This document shows, one piece after another, positions 17,941 through 26,191 of a stretch of DNA of 45,274 nucleotides (positions within the stretch are counted from its first letter, which is position 1; each line of letters starts with the position of its first letter). The stretch comes from CAZDAW01 sp964503685 (GTDB lineage Bacteria; Chloroflexota; Anaerolineae; Anaerolineales; Anaerolineaceae). The notes beneath the pieces were generated by a model. It was not told where the DNA came from, made no database searches, and saw only the letters and a program-made list of their open reading frames with translations. The position numbers and the translations under genes were made by a program. The stretch is taken from NCBI GenBank assembly GCA_964503685.1, contig CAZDAW010000017.1, forward strand, positions 1-45,274, read 5' to 3'.

Positions 17941-18633
17941 TTACTTAAGGTTCAACTCCCTCATTTTTCGGCCAATCGCCAGGTAATAACCAGGTTTTGC
18001 TTTTAAAAGCGCAAGTTGAAAATCAAGCGCATCGCCAGCATGACTTGAATGAGGTACTAACTGCGCCGCATACGCTTGAATCAATGACCCACTCAAGCCG
18101 CGCAACATCTCGCTATGATCTTCCCAGGTTTCGAGTTCAAACCCGGATAACGACAACGCACTGGTGATCTCCGGTTGAGTCAACATACCCTTCAAACAAC
18201 CATTCAACTCAAACTGGCGTAAAGTAGAGATGCCCGTCTCATCGCGGGCATACACATCACTAAAAATGAAGCATCCACCCATAACCAGTAAACGATTGAT
18301 TTCATCCAGAACTTGCTTCAAATTACTTACCAATGAAAGAACACATTCTGTCAGAATGGCATCGATTACCCCGGAAGCTAAAGGTAAATTTTCCCCTCTG
18401 CCCTGAACAACGGGCGTCCATTCCGGATTACATCCGCGGAGAATGGATAAAGAGGCATCAATACCGAAAACCCTATGGGGGCCTTCTCGCAGCCAGCGAA
18501 GTGTGGCTCCGCTTCCACAACCCACATCGAGCACCCGAGCTTTTGGGGATAAAGAACATATCTCTATGGAGCGCTCGGTTAATGCAATTCCGCCTGGCCG
18601 GGCAGTTTCTTCAGCTTCAAAGGGGAAATCCAT
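17941..18633 (-). CDS. SAM-dependent methyltransferase (DVU_1556-type)
   Basis: A 230-residue class I methyltransferase. Motif I is VLDVGCGSGATLRWL (about 34-48), the motif II acidic residue is in VFGIDAS, and motif post-I/IV is GVIDAILTECVLSLV, where the usual Asp-Pro-Pro is absent; GGCFIFSDVYARDE follows. It resembles the Methyltransf_11 group, which acts on small molecules or quinones. It is first of the four coupled genes. No strong ribosome-binding site is seen before ATG 18633, and the sequence just upstream is decayed coding DNA, so this gene may have lost its original upstream genes and promoter. I recall DVU_1556 as the NCBI label for methyltransferases in this gene order. Confidence 0.85.
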   Translation of the reverse strand: MDFPFEAEETARPGGIALTERSIEICSLSPKARVLDVGCGSGATLRWLREGPHRVFGIDASLSILRGCNPEWTPVVQGRGENLPLASGVIDAILTECVLSLVSNLKQVLDEINRLLVMGGCFIFSDVYARDETGISTLRQFELNGCLKGMLTQPEITSALSLSGFELETWEDHSEMLRGLSGSLIQAYAAQLVPHSSHAGDALDFQLALLKAKPGYYLAIGRKMRELNLK

Positions 18634-18693
18634 TTTGCGGGTAATTTGAGAAAATCATTGGGTATCGGATCAGACTGTTGGGTGAAGGTTTTT

Positions 18694-18809
18694 TTATTTA
18701 TCCTCGCCTGCTTCTTTTCTGCGGCGCGTTTCACAGCAGGTTGAGCGCAGATGCGACTGATCACATTTGGAAAAGGAATAGCTTTTTGAAGCATTTTTAC
18801 GATTTTGCT
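18694..18809 (-). pseudogene. Remnant of Fe-S flavoprotein N-terminal domain (Fer4_20/GltD-like)
   Basis: Reading leftward from about 18809, KAIPFPNVISRICAQP matches the segment that precedes the Fe-S cysteines in GltD/NADPH-dependent oxidoreductases (family pattern roughly PFPxVxGRxCxxPCE). The frame then breaks: CAACCT is followed by two extra bases and TGTGAA, after which another frame reads CETRRRKEAGEDK to a stop at 18694. This is the expected continuation (PCExxCRRxEAGE-like). The rest of the gene (FAD and NAD domains) is absent, so only a fragment of about 40 codons remains. The match is by eye against remembered family consensus. Confidence 0.55.
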
Positions 18810-18869
18810 TTTACCATACACTTCATTATAGTTTAACTTACTTTCCCATTTTTCGGTCCCATTAAAACC

Positions 18870-18974
18870 GGGGTTTTTCGCTTTGAGGCCAGTCAGGAGT
18901 TTCGCTGAAAATGCTGGTAAACAGCGAATATGGACACCTCTTGCATTCGCGATGGCGTTAATAACTGCCACATG
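18870..18974 (-). pseudogene. Remnant of molybdenum hydroxylase C-terminus (aldehyde oxidoreductase/xanthine dehydrogenase type)
   Basis: Reading leftward from 18974, HVAVINAIANARGVHIRCLP, then AFSAKLLTGLKAKNPG, closely follows the tail of Mop/xanthine-dehydrogenase large subunits (pattern roughly AIxNAIxxAxGVRIRxLPATPxKVLxxLKA). A few codons further upstream remain open (to about 19007) and then end at a stop; nothing else of this roughly 900-residue enzyme is present. The next residues (FNGTEKWESKL) may be the family's YFLG-type extension. It lies directly before the flavoprotein remnant and the intact methyltransferase, on the same strand. Confidence 0.6.
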
Positions 18975-19126
18975 GAACGCTATGATCTCGTTATGTGTGC
19001 GGAAATATTCTTATCGCATACATTTACGCTAATTCAGGAAATCATGCCATTGCTTGAATTCAAGTTTCCAAAAATCTCCTGGAAAACAAGCGCCTGGGTT
19101 TTATGTTAGAATTGCTAAGTTTTACT

Positions 19127-19147
19127 GAATCATGATCACTATCATTC
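19127..19147. promoter_or_regulatory. Imperfect palindrome upstream of MFS gene
   Basis: GAATCATGATCACTATCATTC is an imperfect inverted repeat (GAAT-ATGAT / ATCATTC) 42 bases before the transporter start. Its A/T-rich ATCAT content resembles metal-regulator boxes of the Fur/DtxR kind, but the match is loose. The function is inferred only from position. Confidence 0.25.
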
Positions 19148-19188
19148 TTGATTACACAATAGAAGCATAACATTCCAGGACAATCATT

Positions 19189-20421
19189 ATGTCTCTTAGA
19201 TCCCGTATTATCAACATGGCTCATGAACTCAAATTGTTTGCCGCCGCATCCATGGTAATGGGCATTGCATACAGCTTGATCGACTCAACGTTAAATAACT
19301 ATCTCAATGAGCGTTTCACACTCAGCGGTTTCGAACGATCATTTCTCGAGTTTCCCCGCGAATTACCCGGTTTTCTTGTTGTTTTTGTGTCGGCTTTATT
19401 ATGGTTTCTATGTAACCGGCGGCTTGGCGCAGTAGCCATGGTTTTAGGTGCGGCTGGTACCCTCTTAATCGGGTTTGCTTCATCCACCTACACAATCATG
19501 GTCATCTGTCTGTTTGTTTATAGTATGGGGCAACACCTGTTTATGCCGGTAGCCTCCACTATTGGAATGGAGTTAGCCAGCGAAGGTAAAGCCGGTCAAC
19601 GCCTGGGTCAATTAAATGCCATCCGTAATTTAGCTACCATCTTGGGCAGTTTCTTGGTATTTGTCGGTTTCAGGTTTTTTGGATTGACTTTTAAATTAAC
19701 CTTTATTCTTGCCGCCGTTGGGTTCATTATTGCAGCGGTTCTCCTAATGGCGATGAAGTCAGAGAAAACTCAACAACCAAAGTCTCATTTAAAGTTACAT
19801 CGTGAGTATAAGCTTTACTATATCCTGGCAACTCTGTACGGATCGCGCAAACAACTTTTTATCACCTTTGCACCTTGGGTAATAGTGACTGTATTTCACC
19901 AACCAACGCAAACCCTTGCAACCCTTTTAACAATCGGGGGAATTATTGGGATTCTCTTCCAGCCGTTGCTCGGTTGGATGACCGATCATCTGGGCGAACG
20001 CACAGTTCTGGCAGCCGAGGCTATACTTTTGGTGTTCGTCTGTGTCGGATATGGCGTCAGCAAATCTCTATTCCCTGAAAGCACTGCTTTTATCATCGTT
20101 TGCGTCTGTTATCTTTTAGACCAAATGCTGATGTCAGTCAATGTGGCGCGCTCTACGTATATGAAGAAAATTGCCATGAAACCAGCCGATATCCAACCTG
20201 CTCTCACGGCTGCAGTAACCATCGATCATATTTTCTCGATTGCAATCGCTTTGTTAGGTGGGGTTATTTGGAATCATTTCGGTTTCCAATATGTATTCTT
20301 GCTGGGTGGATTGATTGCCCTTATCAACCTGTTCGCCGCCTTACAAATTCGCATTCCAAAACTCGGGCAGCCTATTGTACAAGCGCCCGCTGATATACCA
20401 ATTCAATCATCTGATCTGTAA
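19189..20421 (+). CDS. MFS transporter
   Basis: A 410-residue membrane protein with 12 predicted helices and MFS organisation. Features include the conserved-looking GMELASEGKAGQRLGQLNAI in the first half, the central basic loop (KSEKTQQPKSHLKLHREYK, about 189-207) and LGWMTDHLGERTVL at the start of the second half, equivalent to the helix 2-3 loop motif. AGGACA stands nine bases before the ATG. It is transcribed alone, away from the decayed region and convergent with the ABC pair. No substrate can be assigned. Confidence 0.85.
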   Translation: MSLRSRIINMAHELKLFAAASMVMGIAYSLIDSTLNNYLNERFTLSGFERSFLEFPRELPGFLVVFVSALLWFLCNRRLGAVAMVLGAAGTLLIGFASSTYTIMVICLFVYSMGQHLFMPVASTIGMELASEGKAGQRLGQLNAIRNLATILGSFLVFVGFRFFGLTFKLTFILAAVGFIIAAVLLMAMKSEKTQQPKSHLKLHREYKLYYILATLYGSRKQLFITFAPWVIVTVFHQPTQTLATLLTIGGIIGILFQPLLGWMTDHLGERTVLAAEAILLVFVCVGYGVSKSLFPESTAFIIVCVCYLLDQMLMSVNVARSTYMKKIAMKPADIQPALTAAVTIDHIFSIAIALLGGVIWNHFGFQYVFLLGGLIALINLFAALQIRIPKLGQPIVQAPADIPIQSSDL

Positions 20422-20444
20422 AGTTTGTTACTTTTTGTGGATTA

Positions 20445-20461
20445 TGGATATCTGATATCCA
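20445..20461. repeat. Perfect 8+8 inverted repeat between convergent genes
   Basis: TGGATATC T GATATCCA lies between the MFS stop and the permease stop. The loop is too short for a good hairpin and no U-tract follows. It is noted as a palindrome, not as a terminator. Confidence 0.3.
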
Positions 20462-20468
20462 ATTCGCA

Positions 20469-23009
20469 TTACTCATATCTCAGGGCGCGTACAATCTCCA
20501 TCCGGGCGGCTTGATGCGCCGGGAGTAATGCTGCCAATATTCCAAAAAGAAGCCCAGTCGCAACAGCCGCCAGCAAACCCTGGATTGGGAAAACATACGT
20601 GATCGGAAAACCACTGGCGCTTAGCCCAATGACCATTACATAACCCAGATATAACCCGCCGAATAAACCAAAAGCAGTTCCGATAGCTGCCAACAGCAAC
20701 GATTCTGCAATCACTATTCTCCGAACCTGTTTTTGAGTTGCGCCGATTGCCCGCAGCATCCCGATTTCTCGGGTGCGCTCAATGACGCCAATTGCCAGCG
20801 TATTGAGCAAAGCAATCAATGAGGGAAATGCCAGGACACCCAATACAACAAAATAGACGGCAAAAACGGCATTAAACAATTGCTTGTTTTCTTCAAAATA
20901 TCCTTTGCCCGAAACCAATTTAAATTGGGGGTAATCCTCCAGTGTCTTTTTTAACTTTTGCTCAACTGGAACTGGATCAACTCCCTTACCCAGGTTTACT
21001 TGGAAGAATATATCTTCCTCCTTTCGGAAGTCGTGTTGGAGATTGGCTTGAGAGGTGTACGCCGTGATAATTTTTGCATTGAGATAATCTCCAGCAATTG
21101 CAACGACACGATAAGGTTTTTGACCTGTGGGCGTTGAGAGTTGCACAGTATCACCGACTTTAAACCCTGCCTGTGAAGCAAATATGCCATTAGCAATCAA
21201 AGCTCGTTGATTAGCCAACTCAGCAAAAGCTGTTTTGGGATCTCCTGCCTGGAAAGTCAGACTGGCTACTTTGGGGTAGGCATCAGGGTCAATACCTAAC
21301 AGTGAGACTGATTTACCATTTGCCGTCGCAGCCGCGTAGCGCATTGTACTGACAACACTTACCCCCGGTATTGAACGAAGTTTTATGCCTAAATCTTGCC
21401 TGGCGCCCACGTTACTGCTCCAAAGCGCAACCGAGGGCGGCATGATGAGGTAATCGCTTCCCAGACTTCTTTGCAGGATATCCAGAAACCCCCCTGTAAT
21501 ACTCCAGATCATTCCACCTAAACCGACGATAATGGCTAATCCGATCATTGTGGCGCTTGCAGTAATGGCTGCCCGAGAAGTTTGTCGGTTGAGATTATTC
21601 TGCGCCAAAGTTCCAGTTCCCTCACGAGCGAAAGCCCGTACGATCAGACGACTAAAAATATTGGAGATTGGCTTTACCATCGCCGGCGAAGCCAAAACCA
21701 ATCCAATCAATAGCATCATTCCACCGATTGCGATCAGGCTCATGTTTCCAGAAAAAAGAACGAAAACAGCCAAAGCAATCATGGCAAAACCAGCAATCAT
21801 GCTTCTCTTTGCTGTTAGCCGCATCGATTCAGATATTGTCGGGTGGAGCGCTTCAAGCGGCGTCACATGACTGGCGCTGATCGCGGGAAGTAATCCGGCA
21901 GCAAGCGTGACGCCAACACCCAACACGATCGTTATCACAATCAATGATGGCTTAATAACCGGCGCGCCCATATCGAGATGCAAAAATTGATTCATTAGCG
22001 GTCCCATCAACAATAAAAGAACCGCTCCCATAAGGTAACCCAAAATAATTCCCACCAGAGTACCAATCGCTCCTTGCAGGAATCCTTCTGTCAGGAATAA
22101 ACCAATAATCGTTTTCCGGCTGGCGCCTATGGCTCTCAGCATTCCGATATCATGGCGACGCTCGGCTACAATGGTGCGGAATGTGTTGAAGATGATAAAG
22201 CCACCCATAAACATTGCCAAAAAACCTATCAAGTTAAATGCAACTTGCCCGATCTGAATGCTGGCTAATATTTCAGCGCCGCCAGATAGGGAACCCAACA
22301 CATAATCATCGCCCAATTCCGCTTCGATAGCTTTTTGGATTGCTTCGCGTTGAGTATTATCAATCGCATCAAGATTTAATTCAATTGTATTGATACGCTT
22401 GGGAAGATCAAATAACTTCTGCGATTCATACAGGGTGACCAGCACTTCTTCATTTCCGGGCAAGGCGCGAGATGGGAGAATACCCACAACCTTCAGCTTG
22501 ACAATCCCTTCTGCCATAGGCATACTCAACTTATCTCCAAGCTTGAGGCCCAGGCTTTCGGCCAGACTGCTGGCAATAACTGTCGCAGTTGTGTCAGAAG
22601 AGCGTAAAAAGCGTCCTTCTTTGATGGGGTAGTTTCGTAATGACTCGACAACTTTAGTATCTATTCCTGTCAGCGTCAGAGCTGTGATATTCGCTTTCCC
22701 GTAAAACTCTGTTGGGATATTTACTGTTCGACTTAACGATCCGGCAACCGTGCGAACACCTGGGATTGTCCTGACACTGCTAAGCACCTTATCTGAGAAA
22801 GCTTCGCCCGTTTTATGAGTAATCGTCACATCTACCTGCCCTGAAGCTGCCATGAGATTGGATTGAAATGCTTTTATCATTGTCGGCATGAGCAGATTTG
22901 TACCAAAAATAACCAGCGTCCCGAACACAATCGCTAATGTGGTCAGAAACGTCCGAAGTTTTCGACCCCATAAATAACGAGCTGCTAAAGTCATTTGAAA
23001 TTTAAACAT
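20469..23009 (-). CDS. ABC transporter permease, FtsX/MacB-like, double domain
   Basis: An 846-residue permease with two FtsX domains. There is an N-terminal helix followed by a large MacB_PCD-type extracytoplasmic domain (about 40-240) and three helices with the RRHDIGMLRAIGASRKTIIG motif. A second extracytoplasmic domain (about 510-700) follows, then three helices with ERTREIGMLRAIGATQKQVRRI. This is the type VII mechanotransmission fold used for lipoprotein, peptide or antibiotic handling. GAAGGAAG precedes the ATG. It follows the ATPase gene by 69 bp and is certainly its partner. The substrate is unknown. Confidence 0.92.
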   Translation of the reverse strand: MFKFQMTLAARYLWGRKLRTFLTTLAIVFGTLVIFGTNLLMPTMIKAFQSNLMAASGQVDVTITHKTGEAFSDKVLSSVRTIPGVRTVAGSLSRTVNIPTEFYGKANITALTLTGIDTKVVESLRNYPIKEGRFLRSSDTTATVIASSLAESLGLKLGDKLSMPMAEGIVKLKVVGILPSRALPGNEEVLVTLYESQKLFDLPKRINTIELNLDAIDNTQREAIQKAIEAELGDDYVLGSLSGGAEILASIQIGQVAFNLIGFLAMFMGGFIIFNTFRTIVAERRHDIGMLRAIGASRKTIIGLFLTEGFLQGAIGTLVGIILGYLMGAVLLLLMGPLMNQFLHLDMGAPVIKPSLIVITIVLGVGVTLAAGLLPAISASHVTPLEALHPTISESMRLTAKRSMIAGFAMIALAVFVLFSGNMSLIAIGGMMLLIGLVLASPAMVKPISNIFSRLIVRAFAREGTGTLAQNNLNRQTSRAAITASATMIGLAIIVGLGGMIWSITGGFLDILQRSLGSDYLIMPPSVALWSSNVGARQDLGIKLRSIPGVSVVSTMRYAAATANGKSVSLLGIDPDAYPKVASLTFQAGDPKTAFAELANQRALIANGIFASQAGFKVGDTVQLSTPTGQKPYRVVAIAGDYLNAKIITAYTSQANLQHDFRKEEDIFFQVNLGKGVDPVPVEQKLKKTLEDYPQFKLVSGKGYFEENKQLFNAVFAVYFVVLGVLAFPSLIALLNTLAIGVIERTREIGMLRAIGATQKQVRRIVIAESLLLAAIGTAFGLFGGLYLGYVMVIGLSASGFPITYVFPIQGLLAAVATGLLFGILAALLPAHQAARMEIVRALRYE

Positions 23010-23078
23010 ACTTTACTTCCTTCAAATTCCAACGGCGTCCCTATAATCCAGGTGTACTAAAAAATCTGCTACCCATTA

Positions 23079-23822
23079 TCAAGAAATCTCACGCATTCTG
23101 TTTACTACCCAATCCACACCGTCGTCTGAGTGATGATCTGAACGTTTTTCATCCAGCCGTACAACGCCATCTTTGAGGAAGATAATTCGGTCGGCGTATG
23201 AAGCAATATGTGCATCGTGAGTGACCATCACTACAGCCCGCCCCCAGTCATTGGCGACCTGGCGTAAAAGGGCGGCGATTTCATCGGAGGCGTGAGAATC
23301 AAGATTACCAGTTGGTTCATCAGCAAGAATGAGTACCGGTTCGGCTACCAAAGCGCGAGCAACTGCTACCCGCTGTTGCTGACCTCCTGACAATTGATCA
23401 GGACGGCTATTAAGACGATTTCCTAAGCCAACTTTCTCCAGCCATTCTTTAGCTTTTGCATTTGCCTGGCTTTCACTTGCACCATCCAATGTAATGGCCA
23501 GTGCTGCGTTTTCAGTGGCGCTGAGTACCGGGATTAAATTATAAAATTGAAAAACAAAACCGATCTTACGCCGACGCAATCTGGTCAACTCGTCATCTGA
23601 TAACTCATTTAACAATTGACCATCTATAATAACCCGGCCTTCGGTTGGGTTATCCAATCCCCCCAATAAATTTAGCAGAGTGGATTTTCCACAACCGCTT
23701 GGCCCCATCACTGCAACGAATTCTCCTGTATCCACGTTTAAATCAACGTGGTCGAGGGCGACCACAGCCGTTTCATCTTTACCGTATATTTTCGTTAACT
23801 TTTCTGTCTGGATCAGGGACAT
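23079..23822 (-). CDS. ABC transporter ATP-binding protein (LolD/MacB type)
   Basis: A 247-residue ATPase with Walker A GPSGCGKSTLLN, Q-loop FVFQFYNLIPVLSA, signature LSGGQQQRVAVARAL, Walker B ILADEPTGNLD and switch His in VMVTHDAH. The LIPVLSATENAAL and DEPTGNLDS wording is typical of ATPases paired with FtsX-type permeases. It is first in the two-gene operon and would drive the 846-residue permease as a dimer. Confidence 0.93.
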   Translation of the reverse strand: MSLIQTEKLTKIYGKDETAVVALDHVDLNVDTGEFVAVMGPSGCGKSTLLNLLGGLDNPTEGRVIIDGQLLNELSDDELTRLRRRKIGFVFQFYNLIPVLSATENAALAITLDGASESQANAKAKEWLEKVGLGNRLNSRPDQLSGGQQQRVAVARALVAEPVLILADEPTGNLDSHASDEIAALLRQVANDWGRAVVMVTHDAHIASYADRIIFLKDGVVRLDEKRSDHHSDDGVDWVVNRMREIS

Positions 23823-24003
23823 ATTTCTCTCTTCTTTACTCGTAATGAAACCTGAATAAATTATTCTGCAATCGATTCATACATAGCTTATGCAAATTGC
23901 AAAAGAGACTTTACGATCATTTTGCTTCGTTGTCAAGAATACCATTAACCCATGTAGAGTAATTATATCCATATCATTATAATAATAACGCGAGTTCAGG
24001 GTT

Positions 24004-24175
24004 AGTGAAAAAGGCCCACTTTGGTTACTGCGAACAGAATGATCCCAGTAGAGGCGAAGGAGCATCTCTGGAGGATTCGCTGCGCTGAGCGACTGATATA
24101 AGATCCTATATTGTTTCTCAAGAGATTGCTGCGGCGCCCGGAAGAAGCGCTAGGAGGTTCGTAATAACAGGAAAG
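24004..24175 (-). repeat. Degenerate dispersed intergenic repeat (CATTGCGA...AGCAATCTC type)
   Basis: No gene is seen in the 423 bp between the ATPase and the GRP transporter. Read leftward, 24175-24004 contains CTGTTATTACGAACCTC, then CGCAGCAATCTCTTGAGA, then GCTCAGCGCAGCGAATCC, GAGATGCTCCTTCGCC and ATCATTCTGTTCGCAGTAA. These resemble decayed copies of widespread bacterial intergenic repeats of the form TGTCATTGCGAG...GAAGCAATCTC and GATGCTTCGCTTCGCTCAG. The resemblance is from memory, and only one copy lies in this window. Confidence 0.4.
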
Positions 24176-24207
24176 TCTATCGCACATAGGCTAACCCAGA
24201 TTGACGT

Positions 24208-24213
24208 TATAAT
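24208..24213 (+). promoter_or_regulatory. Possible -10 element before GRP transporter
   Basis: A perfect TATAAT lies 33 bases before the ATG at 24246. No convincing -35 hexamer stands 16-18 bp upstream, so this is a weak call. Confidence 0.3.
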
Positions 24214-24245
24214 GATGAAAATCTGATAACACAGAGGATACATTC

Positions 24246-25133
24246 ATGCTGGGAATACTATACGCTGTCGTCACCGTCGTTGCGTGGGGCTCATGGCTGG
24301 CTCCATTACAAAATATTCATTTCAAGAATCAACAAGTTAAAACTTTCTATGTGGCAGTGGGGAATCTGGTTCTCGCGTTCTTTGTGTCTTTGATACAAGG
24401 TTCTGGAAGGATTTCACTGGAGGCTTTCTGGCTGCCATTTTTGGGTGGCGTCGTTTGGGCTGTGAGCAGCTATTGTGCTTTTACGGCATCAGATCAAATT
24501 GGACTGGCAAAAGCTTTTGGCATCTGGGCGCCGCTCAACATTATTGTCAGCACAATCTGGGGAGCAATTTTATTTCAGGAATTCATTAATATTTCTCCAC
24601 TCAACCAGTTTTTGATCGCCATTGCCATTATCCTTATCATTGCCGGCGTTTTAATTATCATCTTTGCCAAAGGCGGAGATGATAAACAGCAAAAAAAGAA
24701 ATCCCTGATCATCGGTTTATCTGGTGCATTAGGTGCGGGGATTCTTTGGGGAACCTATTTCGTTCCAATTAAATTTTCTTCAGTCACCATGTGGACGGCG
24801 GCATTTCCTCTGGCCATTGGTATTTTCGTTGGCAGCGCTGTGCTTGTATTATTGACTGGCCAAACCTTAAGGCTCGAAAAAAACCGAGACTATTTCATAG
24901 TGTGTTTAACTGGCGTCTTATGGGGGATTGGGAATTACGGAATGCTGCTTTTGGTGAATCAGATGGGCGCGGCAAGAGGTTTTACAATTTCGCAATTATC
25001 CATCATCATCAATGCATTGATTGGTATATACTGGTTGAAGGATCCAAGACCCGGAACTCGGGCAGCAATGTTTACATTAATCGGCTGTTTTCTGGCCATG
25101 TTTGGCGGAATCCTTCTCGGTAATCTCAATTAA
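24246..25133 (+). CDS. GRP-family sugar transporter (GlcU/RhaT-like, DMT superfamily)
   Basis: A 295-residue protein with ten predicted helices, the length of glucose/ribose permease (GRP) family carriers. It opens with LGILYAVVTVVAWGSWLAPL and contains VWAVSSYCAFTASDQIGLAK followed by AFGIWAPLNII, the conserved family segments. The second half repeats the pattern (GALGAGILWGTYFVPIKFSS and LLLVNQMGAARGFTISQ). These carriers import sugars by ion symport across the cytoplasmic membrane. It stands alone and ends at the bidirectional terminator shared with the ilv operon. The sugar is not known. Confidence 0.85.
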   Translation: MLGILYAVVTVVAWGSWLAPLQNIHFKNQQVKTFYVAVGNLVLAFFVSLIQGSGRISLEAFWLPFLGGVVWAVSSYCAFTASDQIGLAKAFGIWAPLNIIVSTIWGAILFQEFINISPLNQFLIAIAIILIIAGVLIIIFAKGGDDKQQKKKSLIIGLSGALGAGILWGTYFVPIKFSSVTMWTAAFPLAIGIFVGSAVLVLLTGQTLRLEKNRDYFIVCLTGVLWGIGNYGMLLLVNQMGAARGFTISQLSIIINALIGIYWLKDPRPGTRAAMFTLIGCFLAMFGGILLGNLN

Positions 25134-25177
25134 TACTCCTGGGAAAAACAATCACCAGCTTTATTGTTATTTTTAAT

Positions 25178-25219
25178 AAAAAGAAGCTGCAATCAGGAAT
25201 TGAAGGCAGCTTCTTTTTA
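25178..25219. terminator. Bidirectional rho-independent terminator
   Basis: AAAAAGAAGCTGC (25178-25190) pairs with GCAGCTTCTTTTT (25206-25218), with U-tracts possible on both strands. It ends the leftward branched-chain amino acid operon and the rightward GRP transporter transcript. Confidence 0.9.
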
Positions 25220-25238
25220 TTAGTTTCATTGTTCTCTA

Positions 25239-26156
25239 TTAAACGTAATCCAGCCATCCTGTTGATCTGGGATGTTTGCCACGAACAACCTGATGGAAAG
25301 CTTGTTGGATTTGCCTCGTCACCGGGCCCATTTTGCCGCTACCTATCTGACGGAAGTCGATCTCAGTCACAGCTACTAATTCCGCGGCTGTTCCGGTGAC
25401 AAATACTTCGTCAGCAATATACAACTGATCTCGACCAACAACCCGTTCTTCAACCGTATATCCCAGGTCACGAGCAATAACCATTAGTGAATCGCGGGTG
25501 ATTCCTTCCAGTACTGTTGCCGAAGCAGGGGTGTACACAACTCCTTTTCGCACCAGGAATAGATTTTCTCCAGAACACTCGGCTACATAGCCCTGCGGAT
25601 CAAGCATGATTGTTTCTTCAAACCCCAATCGTTCTGATTCGGTTTTTGCCAGAACGCTATTGGCATAGTTGCCGGTTACTTTGGCCTTGGTCATCATTAC
25701 ATTCGGATGATGGCGAGTAAAAGACGCTATATTTGCTCGAATACCTTTTTCTGCCGCCTCATCGCCCAGGTAGGGTCCCCATTCCCAGGCGGCAATACCT
25801 ACTTTCGCTTCACCAGAATCGAGGCTGAGATTAAATTTTTCACTGTAATGATAAATTAATGGACGGATATAGCAATCTTTAAACCCATTCGCGCGGATCG
25901 TATCCTTGGTCGCTTTTGCAAGCTCTTCAGCAGTATAGGGCAAATTACGGAAGCCGAGAATTTTTGCGGAATTAACCAATCGGTCCATGTGTTCAGCCAG
26001 TCTAAATACCGCCGGCCCCTTATCTGTATCGTAACTGCGAATACCTTCAAATACGCCCAAACCATAATGAAGTGCCGTACTCAGGAAAGGGACTGTGGCT
26101 TTTTCGTATTCCACCAGTTTCCCATCCATCCAAATATATTTTGATTCGATACCCAT
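25239..26156 (-). CDS. ilvE: Branched-chain amino acid aminotransferase
   Basis: 305 residues of a fold-type IV PLP aminotransferase, last step of Val, Leu and Ile synthesis. Motifs are HYGLGVFEGIRSY, the Schiff-base Lys in TKAKVTGNYANSVLAK, ECSGENLFLV, and the phosphate/carboxylate loops VLEGITRDSLMVIA and ADEVFVTGTAAELVAV. The longer frame from 26195 overlaps leuB; the start at 26156 follows AAAGGAGAAGAAAAA and gives the normal N-terminus. It is the last gene of the operon, 35 bp after leuB and just before the terminator. Confidence 0.96.
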   Translation of the reverse strand: MGIESKYIWMDGKLVEYEKATVPFLSTALHYGLGVFEGIRSYDTDKGPAVFRLAEHMDRLVNSAKILGFRNLPYTAEELAKATKDTIRANGFKDCYIRPLIYHYSEKFNLSLDSGEAKVGIAAWEWGPYLGDEAAEKGIRANIASFTRHHPNVMMTKAKVTGNYANSVLAKTESERLGFEETIMLDPQGYVAECSGENLFLVRKGVVYTPASATVLEGITRDSLMVIARDLGYTVEERVVGRDQLYIADEVFVTGTAAELVAVTEIDFRQIGSGKMGPVTRQIQQAFHQVVRGKHPRSTGWLDYV

Positions 26157-26191
26157 TTTTTCTTCTCCTTTGTTAGTTTTTTTGTTTTGGG

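Noticed and set aside
18579..18971. A 130-codon open frame upstream of the methyltransferase as an intact gene
   Set aside because: It begins with GTG and no ribosome-binding site, joins pieces resembling two unrelated protein families, and runs into the methyltransferase in the wrong frame. It is better read as decayed coding DNA.
20445..20461. Palindrome as a terminator between convergent genes
   Set aside because: The loop would be one base and no U-tract follows on either strand.
24002..24187. Small leftward frames in the intergenic stretch before the GRP transporter
   Set aside because: There is no start signal and the composition is low-information; the sequence looks like a degraded repeat.
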